Below the pieces are notes generated by a model, which was not told the DNA's origin, searched no databases, and worked only from the letters and a program-made list of their open reading frames with translations. Shown in pieces: positions 50,703 through 60,800 of a stretch of 64,000 nt of DNA (its first letter is position 1; every line of letters begins with the position of its first letter). Position numbers and translations under genes: made by a program. This DNA comes from Sediminibacillus halophilus (GTDB lineage: Bacteria > Bacillota > Bacilli > Bacillales > Amphibacillaceae), in assembly GCF_900103695.1 (NCBI RefSeq), contig NZ_FNHF01000003.1, positions 124,001 through 188,000 of the forward strand, written 5' to 3'.

Positions 50703-50987
50703 ATGGGAGAACCAGAAAGAGTACAAACGCTTGATGACAAACAGAATTGGTACTGGAAGAAAAACATCAAGCTTATTTCGTTGTTACTAGTAATTTGGTT
50801 TCTTGTTGGGTTAGGTGGAGGCGTGCTTTTTGCTGCTCCTTTAAATGAAGTTCCCTTTTTCGGGGTCACGTTGTCATTCTGGATTGCACAGCAGGGGGCT
50901 ATCCTGGTTTTTATCCTGTTGATTTTAAGCTATGCCATCAGAATGGACAAATTGGACCGGGAGTATGCTGAAAAGAAGCATCAATAA
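50703..50987 (+). CDS. DUF4212 small subunit of a Na+/solute symporter
   Basis: 94 residues with two helices (LISLLLVIWFLVGLGGGVLF; SFWIAQQGAILVFILLILSY). The pattern WYWKKNIKLI..LL.IWF.VGLGGG...A..L......G..L.FWIAQQG.I..F is the DUF4212 signature. These proteins pair with VC_2705-type symporters, the next gene. Ribosome site AAAGGAGGCTGGACA. Likely needed for stability or activity of the large subunit. Confidence 0.92.
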   Translation: MGEPERVQTLDDKQNWYWKKNIKLISLLLVIWFLVGLGGGVLFAAPLNEVPFFGVTLSFWIAQQGAILVFILLILSYAIRMDKLDREYAEKKHQ

Positions 50988-51017
50988 AAAGAAATAAATT
51001 CGCAGGGAGGTATGGCA

Positions 51018-52724
51018 TTGAGTGTAGAAGCAATCACCATTATCATGGTGCTGATTACGTTCGGTCTCTATACAGGGATTGGCTGGTGGTCGAGGGTAAA
51101 GGATACATCCAGCTTTTATGTGGCAGGACAAAATGTCCCGACGGTGGCGAACGGTGCTGCTATTGCTGCGGACTGGATGTCCGCTGCTTCGTTTATTTCC
51201 ATGGCGGGACTTGTTGCATTTTTAGGATATGATGGAACCATCTATTTGATGGGATGGACTGGCGGATATGTTCTTTTGGCCTTATTATTGGCACCATACT
51301 TAAGGAAGTTCGGAAAATTCACCGTACCTGATTTTATCGGAGACCGGTTTTATTCCAGTTCTGCCCGGACGGTCGCAGCGATAGCGACAATCTTTATTTC
51401 ACTGACCTATATTTCAGGACAAATGCGCGGTGTCGGCATTGTCTTTAGCCGTTATTTACAAGTAGACATTATCATTGGTGTTTTAATTGGAATGGCCATT
51501 GTCGGTTTCTTTGCCCTGCTTGGAGGGATGAAAGGAATCACCTGGACACAAGCTACCCAATATTTTGTCATTATCATCGCCTTTTTAATCCCCGCAATTG
51601 CCATTTCGCTACAATTGACAGGAAATCCGGTTCCACAGCTGGCTCTTACCGGCAGTGATATCGTCGATCGGTTGACTTCCATTCAAATCGACCTCGGTAT
51701 GACAGAGTACATGGCGCCTTTCACCGATTTATCTATGCTTAATGTCTTCATGATTACACTAGCTTTAATGGCCGGAACAGCTGGGCTGCCACACGTCATC
51801 GTCCGTTTTTATACCGTCAAAAATGTCCGGGCCGCCCGTTGGTCAGCAGTGTGGGCGATTATTTTCATTGCCCTGCTTTATTTAACCGCCCCGGCAGTGG
51901 GCGCATTTGCGAAGTATAACCTGATCAGTACCATTGCCGACCAACCGCTTGAGGAAGTGCAAGATATCGACTGGGTAAACAAATGGGAAACAACCGGTCT
52001 GCTGCAATTCAATGACCTCAACGGAGATGGAATCGTCAATTTTTCAGAAGGGGATGCAAATGAAGTCGTCATTGACGGAGACATTATTGTTCTCTCCACG
52101 CCTGAAGTTGCCAATTTAGCGCCGTTTATTATTGCGCTCGTGGCAACAGGTGGATTGGCGGCTGCCCTCTCGACCGCTTCGGGGCTGTTGATCACCATGT
52201 CGAGCGCAGTCTCTCACGATATCTATTACCGGATATTTAATAAAGAAGCTTCTGAAAAACAAAGATTGCGAGTTGGCCGTATCACCTTATTGGTCGCTCT
52301 GTTGATCGCGGCTTATGTCGGAATCAATCCCCCAGGGTTTGCCGGAGAGGTCGTTGCCTTGGCATTCGGGTTAGGTGCGGCGAGTCTGTTCCCGGTTATC
52401 CTGCTCGGAATTTTCGATAAGCGGATGAATAAAGAAGGGGCCATAGCCGGCATTCTAACAGGCTTGATTTTCACGCTTCTGATGATCGGGCTGATTCTCT
52501 CGGAATCCATCTTCGGAACCGAGGGAGCTATTTTGGACAGCTTCTTTGGCATCAATGCGCAAGGGGTCGGTGTTATTGGAATGGCATTAAACTTTATCGT
52601 GAGTTTCATTGTCTCCAGAAATACGCCTGCACCTCCAGTGGAAATCCAGCAGCTGATAGAAAATGTCCGGGCACCTGAAGTCGACAGCGAGCTGGAAATC
52701 GCAGCCACGACAGAAGATAACTAG
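51018..52724 (+). CDS. VC_2705-type sodium/solute symporter (SSS family)
   Basis: 568 residues from TTG 51018, seven bases after GGGAGG. An ATG six bases earlier abuts that site. About 13 helices of the LeuT-like SSS fold: FYVAGQNVPTVANGAAIAAD WMSAASFISMAG (Na+ site/core), GLPHVIVRFYTVKNVRAARW, LAAALSTASGLLITMSSAVS. An extracytoplasmic loop holds DLNGDGIVNFSE, a full EF-hand-type Ca2+ loop (Asp1, Asn3, Asp5, Asn9, Glu12), a trait I recall in this subfamily. Transports a small carboxylate such as acetate or lactate. The substrate is inferred from relatives. Confidence 0.9.
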   Translation: MSVEAITIIMVLITFGLYTGIGWWSRVKDTSSFYVAGQNVPTVANGAAIAADWMSAASFISMAGLVAFLGYDGTIYLMGWTGGYVLLALLLAPYLRKFGKFTVPDFIGDRFYSSSARTVAAIATIFISLTYISGQMRGVGIVFSRYLQVDIIIGVLIGMAIVGFFALLGGMKGITWTQATQYFVIIIAFLIPAIAISLQLTGNPVPQLALTGSDIVDRLTSIQIDLGMTEYMAPFTDLSMLNVFMITLALMAGTAGLPHVIVRFYTVKNVRAARWSAVWAIIFIALLYLTAPAVGAFAKYNLISTIADQPLEEVQDIDWVNKWETTGLLQFNDLNGDGIVNFSEGDANEVVIDGDIIVLSTPEVANLAPFIIALVATGGLAAALSTASGLLITMSSAVSHDIYYRIFNKEASEKQRLRVGRITLLVALLIAAYVGINPPGFAGEVVALAFGLGAASLFPVILLGIFDKRMNKEGAIAGILTGLIFTLLMIGLILSESIFGTEGAILDSFFGINAQGVGVIGMALNFIVSFIVSRNTPAPPVEIQQLIENVRAPEVDSELEIAATTEDN

Positions 52725-52755
52725 TTAGCCAATTGGCGAGAAGGAGGCGGATACG

Positions 52756-53190
52756 TTGGATCTAGTAAATATCATCGCCATTTCGGCAACAGTGCTTGTA
52801 TGGTTTCATCCTTGGATGGGGCTGCAGACCTTTCGCAAAGCAATCGGCATCACGCTGTTTTTGGAGCTGTTTTACCTGATAGGCTCTTACGCGTTAGACT
52901 GGCCATTTCCAACTCCACTGGTGCTCATCCAGCTTTTTGTGGTGACGGTATGGGGCGTCCTGCTAGGAATCGCTTTTTCACGTATCTGGCCACTGCCTTC
53001 TCACAAAGGCTTTGAACGTATCTTTCGCACCTTCCTGGTGGTGATCCCGGCACTGGGACTTGGAATGGGATTACAAGTGCTCTTGCAGGGTGCTCAGGCC
53101 ACACAAGCTATTTATCTGATTTTTGCATTGTCGGCATGGCTTGGGTCTGGTCATTTTATCAGAAGAACGGTGACTGAGGAGTATAGCTGA
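52756..53190 (+). CDS. Four- to five-helix membrane protein co-transcribed with the symporter
   Basis: 144 residues from TTG 52756 (GGAGGCGG upstream). Helices include LVNIIAISATVLVWFHPWMG, AIGITLFLELFYLIGSYAL, LVLIQLFVVTVWGVLLGIAF and TFLVVIPALGLGMGLQVLLQ. It follows the symporter by 31 bp and precedes a terminator. No family recognised. An accessory role in transport is conceivable from position only. Confidence 0.65.
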   Translation: MDLVNIIAISATVLVWFHPWMGLQTFRKAIGITLFLELFYLIGSYALDWPFPTPLVLIQLFVVTVWGVLLGIAFSRIWPLPSHKGFERIFRTFLVVIPALGLGMGLQVLLQGAQATQAIYLIFALSAWLGSGHFIRRTVTEEYS

Positions 53191-53202
53191 ACAGGTTACA
53201 GA

Positions 53203-53236
53203 AAAAAGCATCGGCAGTCATCTGCCGATGCTTTTT
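53203..53236 (+). terminator. Terminator of the symporter operon
   Basis: AAAAAGCATCGGCAG (53203-53217) pairs with CTGCCGATGCTTTTT (53222-53236) around TCAT. Confidence 0.9.
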
Positions 53237-53349
53237 AATCAAATATCTCTACTGCTGAAAATAGATGGATGCTTCAAACCCAACATACAGCTAAACCAAG
53301 CTTTCTCAGAACCTTAAACTAGAAACATTCAAAGGATCTTTGCAGAGTC

Positions 53350-53733
53350 TTATTGTCTGTCCTGCTTACTATCCAAAATTGACCGAAGTTCTTTAATATC
53401 CTCATCGGACAATTCCTCGTCCTCCATAAACTGAACGAGCATCGATTTTAATGTCCCATCGTAAAATCGTTTCACAAAAGATTCTGTTTTAGCTCGCTGG
53501 CATTCGTTTTGAGAATAAAGTGGATAAAATGTATAGACTCGCTGGTCCTTGTTAACGCCGATGACCTCTTTTTTGGTTAGTCGATCTAATAGCGTGCGCA
53601 CTGTTTTTGGCTTCCAGGTTGTTTGGTCCGGCAAAGAGGAAATGATTTCATTCGCTGTTTGCGGCGCTTTATTCCAAAGCACTTTCAACACTTCCCATTC
53701 CGACTCTGAAATGCTGGGTATCTCATTTTTCAT
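53350..53733 (-). CDS. blaI: BlaI/MecI-family repressor
   Basis: 127 residues. N-terminal winged helix: ISESEWEVLKVLWNKAPQTA, NEIISSLPDQTTWKPKTVRT LLDRLTKKEVI. The C-terminal dimerisation helices carry SFVKRFYDGTLKSMLVQFME. This is the BlaI/MecI/CopY pattern, with the Asn-x-Phe cleavage region replaced by local sequence. It is the third gene in the collinear order bla, blaR1, blaI, 22 bp after blaR1. It would bind the TACATNTGTA-type dyads before bla and be cleaved after BlaR1 activation. Confidence 0.93.
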   Translation of the reverse strand: MKNEIPSISESEWEVLKVLWNKAPQTANEIISSLPDQTTWKPKTVRTLLDRLTKKEVIGVNKDQRVYTFYPLYSQNECQRAKTESFVKRFYDGTLKSMLVQFMEDEELSDEDIKELRSILDSKQDRQ

Positions 53734-53755
53734 GTGAATCCCTGCCCTTGCCTTT

Positions 53756-55528
53756 TTAGTAAATATCTTTGTCTTTTAAAATGGATTTTGTTATCTCAGC
53801 AGCTATACTGCCATTTGCGTGATGGTTGTTTTCAATATTGGTTGCAAAGAAATAAGTGTTGTTTTTCGTTTCTACATATCCGATGAACCAGCCGTTCACG
53901 TTTTTTCCGTTGACCGTGCCTGTGCCGGTTTTTCCATATAGTGCTGCATGGTCTTTTGACTCCAGCTTAATGGATTTCTTAACGAATTGAACATGCTTCT
54001 CCTTGAACTTAAATTGGTTTGTATAAAAGTCCTTGAGCGTCTGTACCTGTTCAATTGGAGAAATCTTTAACGAAGATTCCAGCCAGTATGTTTCCAATCC
54101 TCCGGACAAATTTTGATTTCCGTATTGTATCTTTTGAACATAGGCTTGGATATGATGCCTTTGTATCTTTTTGTCCAGCTCCTGGAAATACCAAGACACG
54201 GAGTTTTCCATCGCAGTAGATAGATTTTGATTTTGGTTCCAGGCTTTATATGGATACGGTGTGCCGTCCCACTCCAAGGAAGTCTGCCCGGGTGTAATGA
54301 CACCGGAGTCTAGTGCAAATAACGCATCATAAATTTTGTATGTGGAGTTTGGTGAAACCCTTAACACACTTTTCTCTTTATTATAGATATGGTATTGTGC
54401 TTTCTGCAAATCGTAAAGGACAAAGCTGCCATCATACCCGTCGAAAAAATCGTTTAAATCTTCATAAACTGTCTGTTTGTTTTCAAAATTGATTCGATCC
54501 TCTCCGTAAGACATGGCCGAAACAACTGGTATCTGGCAAACGACCACTGTTGCGAGTAAGCTGAAAACCAGAATGCTTTTTATTTTTAACCGTCTGGATT
54601 CTGTTTTAAAGGCAGCAATCCGCACAATCCTTTCTTTTAAGTGCTGCTTGGAACTGGCGAGCTGATTGACCATGGCAAACCGGCTTGCAGAAATGGACTT
54701 CTCCGCGAACTTGATGATGGTGTCTCCATATGCTGCATAATTGTCTTGATCGAGTGTTTTTAAGACGGCACTGTCACAGGCGATTTCCCGGTCTAACCGC
54801 ATTTTTCGGAAAGCCATCCAAATCAGCGGATTATACCAATACAACATTTGGAACAGGACAATCAAGTAATTCGTCGCAATGTCTTTATATTTCACATGAT
54901 GTAATTCATGAAGAAATATGTATGTCAGTTCATCGTCAGATAGCCATGCTTTTGCATCACAGGGTAGTATGATGTAGGTTTTGAAAATACCAAACGTCAT
55001 CGGCGAATTTACGAGCGGTGAATCCGCCAGTACAGTTTTTTGCGAAATATGCAGGCGTTGCCTACATTTATCGAATATGGTGAGTACTTCCTGATTCGTT
55101 ATCGTCCTGGAAGACTTTTTGACTTGGTTCAGTTTCAACCATGCATGCAGGTTCAGAGCAACCATAACAAGAATGCCAGCAATCCAGGCAAAAGTCAGGA
55201 TTTGATTCAGCCATGTCACGTCAAACCGATTGACGGAAATGGAAAAATCGTGCGCCCAATTTCTTCCGTTTTCCGTTATGAGATTCTCTGTGGAGGGATT
55301 GGCCGGTGATAGATTGTTATTTTGGTTGCGATTCCACACGAACGAAGATCCAACGTTCAATAAATTCGCAGGGAGAAAGGGAAGTGTTAGTGCAGGCAGC
55401 AAAATAAACCATAAATTGTATTGCCATTTGGATGATAACTGATTCTGAAAAATTTTCCGGATCAGTACGATGGCAATGACCACGAAAGACGATACAAACA
55501 TGCATACAGCCAGGTGGAAGTCCGGCAT
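53756..55528 (-). CDS. blaR1: BlaR1 beta-lactam sensor/signal transducer
   Basis: 590 residues from the ATG at 55528 (MPDFHLAVCMF), nine bases after AAGGAG. An upstream ATG at 55564 would add 12 residues. N-terminal helices surround an M56 zinc metalloprotease with FLHELHHVKYKD (HExxH) and EIACDSAVL. After a further helix (~320-340), the extracellular sensor has class D/PBP motifs: STYK (SPNSTYKIYDALFALD, acylated Ser), a WYFQ segment and YGKTGTGTVNGKNVNGWFIG. Binds beta-lactams outside and activates the inner protease, ending repression by BlaI. Complete and in order. Confidence 0.93.
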   Translation of the reverse strand: MPDFHLAVCMFVSSFVVIAIVLIRKIFQNQLSSKWQYNLWFILLPALTLPFLPANLLNVGSSFVWNRNQNNNLSPANPSTENLITENGRNWAHDFSISVNRFDVTWLNQILTFAWIAGILVMVALNLHAWLKLNQVKKSSRTITNQEVLTIFDKCRQRLHISQKTVLADSPLVNSPMTFGIFKTYIILPCDAKAWLSDDELTYIFLHELHHVKYKDIATNYLIVLFQMLYWYNPLIWMAFRKMRLDREIACDSAVLKTLDQDNYAAYGDTIIKFAEKSISASRFAMVNQLASSKQHLKERIVRIAAFKTESRRLKIKSILVFSLLATVVVCQIPVVSAMSYGEDRINFENKQTVYEDLNDFFDGYDGSFVLYDLQKAQYHIYNKEKSVLRVSPNSTYKIYDALFALDSGVITPGQTSLEWDGTPYPYKAWNQNQNLSTAMENSVSWYFQELDKKIQRHHIQAYVQKIQYGNQNLSGGLETYWLESSLKISPIEQVQTLKDFYTNQFKFKEKHVQFVKKSIKLESKDHAALYGKTGTGTVNGKNVNGWFIGYVETKNNTYFFATNIENNHHANGSIAAEITKSILKDKDIY

Positions 55529-55611
55529 TCTATTCATCTCCTTATCCGGAACCGATTTGTCCATGTTGTTGTTAGAAGGATAAACAAGGCAGGCAACCTC
55601 TGCAGTATGAT

Positions 55612-55627
55612 AAATAGTATACTATTT
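55612..55627. promoter_or_regulatory. 16 bp palindrome AAATAGTATACTATTT before blaR1
   Basis: Exact palindrome ~84 bp upstream of the blaR1 start. It contains a TATACT -10-like hexamer. It could be a BlaI operator controlling blaR1-blaI separately from bla, although the sequence differs from the TACAT-type dyads. Confidence 0.45.
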
Positions 55628-55701
55628 TTGATAAAGAAAAATAAGTACAAGAATGACAGGGTATGGTAGAAACGGCCAACAAAGCGGAACAAAGAAAGTT
55701 A

Positions 55702-55731
55702 CACACATGCCAGTTCTTTCCGACATGTGTG
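55702..55731 (-). terminator. Hairpin between bla and blaR1
   Basis: CACACATG (55724-55731 complement) pairs with CATGTGTG (55702-55709 complement) seven bases after the bla stop. No strong U-tract, so termination may be partial and blaR1 may be read from the bla promoter too. Confidence 0.45.
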
Positions 55732-55737
55732 CTCCTT

Positions 55738-56685
55738 TTACTTAAAAGCGTTTAGTGTGACTTCAGCTGCCCTTGCAACTAGTTCATCGTCATACTTTGC
55801 GTCCTTTTTCTTATGCCGGGACATTACTGCTATGACGATGGGTTCTCTCCCTGGTGGCCATACAATGGCAATATCATTCCTTGTGCCGTAACTTCCCGCC
55901 CCGCTTTTGTCCCCGACTGTCCACCCTTCCGGTTTGCCTGCACGTATTAGTGCATCGCCTGTTGCATTTCCTTTCATCCAATCGATAAGTAACTCTTGTT
56001 TCTCACGCGGAAGGAAATCACCAAGTACGACTTTTCTCAGGTTGTTGGCCAAGGCTCTGGGTGTGCTGGTATCACGTTTATTCCCTGGTGAGAATTCATT
56101 TAATTCAGTTTCGTACCGCTCAGGCTGTGTAACATCATCGCCGATTTCACGCAAGGCTTGCTTATAGTTCTCCGGACCACCAAGAGCATTGAGTAACAAA
56201 TTGCCGGCAGTGTTATCGCTTTTTCGAATAGCCGCCTCGCTTATTTCTAAAAGGGTCATGCCAGTATCCACATGTTTCTCCGTAACAGGAGAATAAGTAA
56301 CCAAGTCATCCTTACCGAAGGTCACGACCTTCTCAAGATCTTTGAGGTCGTTTTGCTTCAGCAAGAATGCTGAAGCGAGTAATTTGAAGGTGGAGGAGTA
56401 GGCGAAACGTTCGTCCGGATTGTATTTGACGCTTTGATTCGTGCCCGTATCAATTGCATAGACCCCCAGTCGGGCGTCAAACGCTTCCTCGATTTGGGAG
56501 AATTCTTCATCTAAATCGATGGTTTTCTCTGATTTCTTTTTTTCATTGGGTGAGGCATCTGTTTTATTTTCTGCGTTTGAACATGCCGCAAGCATTGCTA
56601 TACATAGCATTGCTACACATAGCAATGCTATGTATAGTGTGAATTTCATCATCTTGAACTTGTTCCGGGTTGTTTTTCTCATCAT
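55738..56685 (-). CDS. bla: Class A beta-lactamase, membrane lipoprotein
   Basis: 315 residues from ATG 56685 behind AAGGAAT. The signal peptide ends at lipobox LAAC with Cys35, so the enzyme is probably lipid-anchored. Class A motifs are complete: catalytic Ser98 in STFK, SDN (156-158, KSDNTA), general-base Glu192 in YETELNE and KSG (260-262; Ser in place of the usual Thr) in GDKSGAGSYGTRNDIA. Penicillinase activity is likely. The extended spectrum cannot be judged. The signal peptide contains a tandem 15 bp repeat. Regulated by the linked BlaI/BlaR1. Confidence 0.93.
   Translation of the reverse strand: MMRKTTRNKFKMMKFTLYIALLCVAMLCIAMLAACSNAENKTDASPNEKKKSEKTIDLDEEFSQIEEAFDARLGVYAIDTGTNQSVKYNPDERFAYSSTFKLLASAFLLKQNDLKDLEKVVTFGKDDLVTYSPVTEKHVDTGMTLLEISEAAIRKSDNTAGNLLLNALGGPENYKQALREIGDDVTQPERYETELNEFSPGNKRDTSTPRALANNLRKVVLGDFLPREKQELLIDWMKGNATGDALIRAGKPEGWTVGDKSGAGSYGTRNDIAIVWPPGREPIVIAVMSRHKKKDAKYDDELVARAAEVTLNAFK
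56591..56635. repeat. Three tandem 15 bp units inside the bla signal-peptide coding region
   Basis: Units 56591-56605, 56606-56620 and 56621-56635 differ at one to four positions. Each encodes five residues (LYIAL, LCVAM, LCIAM) of the hydrophobic core. Frame-preserving slippage could lengthen or shorten the signal peptide. Confidence 0.8.
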
Positions 56686-56764
56686 GATTCCTTCTTTCTG
56701 TCAAAGTAAACTACTTCACAACGGGTCAACGTTACATTAAGCATTTATCCCTCCTATCCTTTTG

Positions 56765-56811
56765 ATTACATCTGTAATACAATACTACATATGTAATCAA
56801 AGGAATGTCAA
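56765..56811 (-). promoter_or_regulatory. bla promoter with two BlaI-type operators
   Basis: On the minus strand, TTGACA (56811-56806) and TAGTAT (56787-56782) with an 18-base spacer form the promoter. Perfect palindrome TACATATGTA (56786-56795) lies in the spacer and ATTACATCTGTAAT (56765-56778) at the expected transcription start, centres 19 bp apart. Both fit the BlaI TACAnnTGTA dyad, so bound BlaI would block polymerase. Confidence 0.8.
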
Positions 56812-57868
56812 CCCTAAAATAAACTAATCGCAAGTGAAAGGGAGGAAATAGGCATAAACCTTCGGGATGACGAAATGGTGTATGATGTTCGGGTAATTGG
56901 AAGAAAGATGATTGATAAAGTGTTTGATTAATATTCCATCACGGAAGGTGTTAAATAAGTGATCTGTTTGCGAGGGAATTAATGGAAGAGGAAATTACTG
57001 AACTTTCGACCACGGTATATTAACCGGAAAAAACTCCAATTGATTAAAAGCAATTGAAATAGATGGATGCCTCGAACCTGGCCAGTCGCGGTTTTTCAAA
57101 CGCCTTGCTATTGTTTATCACCTTTTCATCACTTCTCATCTATTGCTACTCCGAATAGATTGCTCAACTTTGTGATGATTTCATTTCTAATAAAATTCTG
57201 TCCATTCTCCCCCTTTGAAATCGACTGCCGGCTTCTTAGTGAACGAATTTGCAGGATAAGTAGAAACCAAAACTTTTTTGTGTGTAAACCAATAGGATGG
57301 ATTTCAGAGCTATATGGATGAATTCATGAACTGAATAGATATCAATATAAAGTGTTTTAGCAAGGATCTATGAATCTTAGAGTGGTGTCCGTAAAGGAAA
57401 AACACTGCAGAGATACTACAAAAATGGAATGGATATAGATGAACCTTGTACTTATCCATGAATCTATAAATTGTATAAAATTTATTTTTGGCTCTAAAAC
57501 GATGACCCCTCCTGTATTTACTTTACTGATTATATAGAGTACTCTACGAATCGTTTCAATATAAGGACTGGAGTGAAGTTTTCTAAGAAAAATGTTCGAA
57601 GCAAATCTTGATTTATAAAAATCGGGCAAACGCTTGTTTTTTCATGCCAATTGAAAATTGAATTGACACACCCAAAATATTACAAAATACCTCTCAAAAA
57701 ACTTTTAATACTAATAATTTTACAAAAATATTAAGATGTCGATATTTTTTTAAATTTGAAGCTTTTATAGTTGTTAGAAATAGGAGTTTAGCTTTGTTTT
57801 AGTAGGAATAATTGCTAGTTAGAGAAGTAGTTTTTTAATTAAGTTTTTAAATTGAGAGGTGATAGAGG
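56812..57868. other. ~1 kb between bla and the LPXTG gene, no supported gene
   Basis: A 25-codon frame at 56854-56931 (NLRDDEMVYDVRVIGRKMID) follows a good GGGAGG but begins with ATA, so it is probably the remnant of a gene start. The stretch 57660-57860 is very AT-rich and should hold the promoter of the surface-protein gene. Nothing else recognised. Confidence 0.45.
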
Positions 57869-60800
57869 ATGAAACGAGCATTTTCAACAATACTTATAGT
57901 AATAGTGATGTTCTCAAGTTATGGTTCAACTGCTTTAGCAGCAATTCAACAATCTTCTCAAGACCCCTTTCAAATGGAGGTTGTAGGAAAATCTTCACAT
58001 GATAAAACTGTCGTTAGATTCGCTTCGAAAGATAAGAATACACACCGAGCAGAGGTTAAACTTCCAACAAAGGCCAAACTTAATATTCAAAAGTCAAAAG
58101 AATTCACAAACGAGGATATTAGACTATCATATGACAAAACGAGCCACAAAGTCACTTTTGAGCAAAAAGAAGAGGCGACACTTATTAATTCTAAAATCGT
58201 CTTAACCAACTTGAAAGAAGGGGACAATACTATCTTAGCTCAAGGATACTCGAATGGGGAGAAACTATCTTCTCAAAAATTAACTTTTAGTGTTGCTCCC
58301 CCTTCATCTACTCCTAATAACAATATAGAATCAGAATCTCCAAACACAGAATTATCAGATGAAAATCAGGTTAATCCCTCCCAAGACAAACCAGCCCAAG
58401 AATCTAATGATGCTGAAGGAGGCATCACTAATAAAGAGGGTTCTGAACAATCCAATGAACAAAAAAAAGAAAAACAAAACTCTCACGACAGTTCTAAGGA
58501 AGAACAGGCTAATACAGATACTGAGGAAGAAAATAATAATAATAAGCAACCAAGGGAAAAGGAAGAAGCAAGTGAACAAGGCGGAAATAAACTGGGAAAA
58601 AGTCAAAGTAAAGAACCGACAGAAGAAACAGGGTTAGAAGGGGAAAGTAAAAAAGAGCAAACAAATAAAAGGGAAATAAATGAAGAAAAAGAAACTGTAA
58701 AAGTCAGCAGTCTTAATAACATTGGAATCTTATCAGGAAATCTCAATGTGGATATCGATATCTCTCCACAATATGAATCGGTGCTGGCTGGTAAGGCAGC
58801 TGCGTATAAATTAGTGTTTAAGACTACAGGATCCTTGACTCAATATACCGATGCGGAAGTATCTATTGACCTTCCTATAACGAATTTCACTTCTTTTACT
58901 CAGGATCTCGAAGAGTTAAAAATTAATGGAGTTACTCCTACATATGACGCTTCTAGTCAGCGGTTGAATTACAACCTCGGCAATATTGCATCAGGACGTA
59001 CTTATGAAACGGTGTTGAAAATTAATACGGAAAATGGAGTTTCTCCGGATGGTTATGGACTAGATGCTACTGCAACCTTCATGGCCAATGAGCAAATGCC
59101 GGTTTCCGATGACGCCACTGTCGACATAGAAGCATCCAAGTCTGCTAGTGTGTCTAAGCAATTCCTAGAGGTCCAAGATAATGATAGAAACCTTGTCTCT
59201 CCAGGGGCGAAAACACTTTGGGAGATTGAGCTAAATATCCCTAAAAAGGAATCGGGGGAGATGTATCTAAAAGAGGATTCTCAAATTGTGATGACAGATA
59301 TCCTTCCTGAGGGATTATCCTATGATTCTATGAAATCCGGTCCAGAACCTTCTCAGAATGGGAATCAATTAAGCTGGACGTTTGAAACCCCAACAATAGA
59401 AGAACAATCAAATGCAGATAAACAGATATATTCTCAAAAGGTGCAAGTATGGTTAACTGCAAATCAAGGAACAGCTGGTACAACGCAAACAAACCAAGTT
59501 GAGACAGAAACAACGTATATCGATGATTCAACGAAACGAACGGTTGGCGAAGATAGTGTTACCGTCGTAGATTCTGATCAAGCAAATGGAGAATTTGAAG
59601 GAAACTATTTAGCACCTGTGCACCTCGGTCCTGTGGACGGAGTAGGGAATGCGGCCTCCTTTGATAATAAGAATCCCAACCCTGTTGTGTATGATGATGC
59701 CTTATTAGGGTTTGAACACGGGATTGCTCCCTTACCGGAAAGTGAAGCAGGGGATTTTGAACAATATGTAACAGTGTATGACATTGACCGTGATTTAGTT
59801 TTTGAAAAATTAGATACACCTGGCGGATTCCGATATAAGCCTACTCGCGATTCCCCAAATGGTGTACCTTTAAATGAAGATCCGCGCTTTAATATTGTAG
59901 CGTCTGTAAATGGAGAAGAGCAGACGCTTGTGGAGAATGCGGAAACAGATCGTACTTATACTCGTGGAGATTTCGGACTCACAGAAACAGATGAAGTAGA
60001 TTACATTAAATACGACTTTACCTACGCTCCTTCAGGAATGTTGAATATTGGAAGAGCTAAGTATTATTTTTCCGTCAAGGAAGGCACGACGGGCGAAGTC
60101 GTTAATACTTTTAATGTTTATGGGATAGATGGGGATGGCAATGCGTTTAATAAGCATTACGACGAGGATTCACGAGATTCCGTAGCTGGACCTCGAAGTG
60201 CTACTATAGCTACCAAACCAGAGGGTCAACCCCCTATTGCTACAGTTGGAGTGAAATTACTCGAACAGAATAATGGAGAGGTCACTTCTGGTGATAACCG
60301 CATGCAAGTTGATTTGAATAACACTAACAACTCTCCCTTAGCTATGAATGAGAAGCTTGAAACTGTAGTACTACTGCCCCCGGGAGTGACAATAAAGGAT
60401 CAACCGAACGCTGACTACATTGACAAGGACGGAAAGTCAAGTCAGGCTACAACATCAGCTGCGGGAGGATCTTACGAAGTTCTAAGTAATAATTTTAATG
60501 ATAGTGGACGTCAACTTGTCCGTATTTCCTGGAATGATAGTATTTTACGCCCTGGGAGCAGCCTTTCTGCCCAACTAGATATCAATATACCTGAGGATAC
60601 ACCAAATAACTTGATAATGGATGTGTATGGTTTCTCGGGGGACGAGCAGTTAGATGTCCCTGATAACGATGGGGATACAACAGATACCATCCTTGAGACA
60701 GATGCAGGAGATTTGAATGAAGATGATGTAACCGATGAACCGAGGCTGAAATCTGGTAATACCTATTTTATGCGTGGTGAATATCAAATTGAAACAGAGA

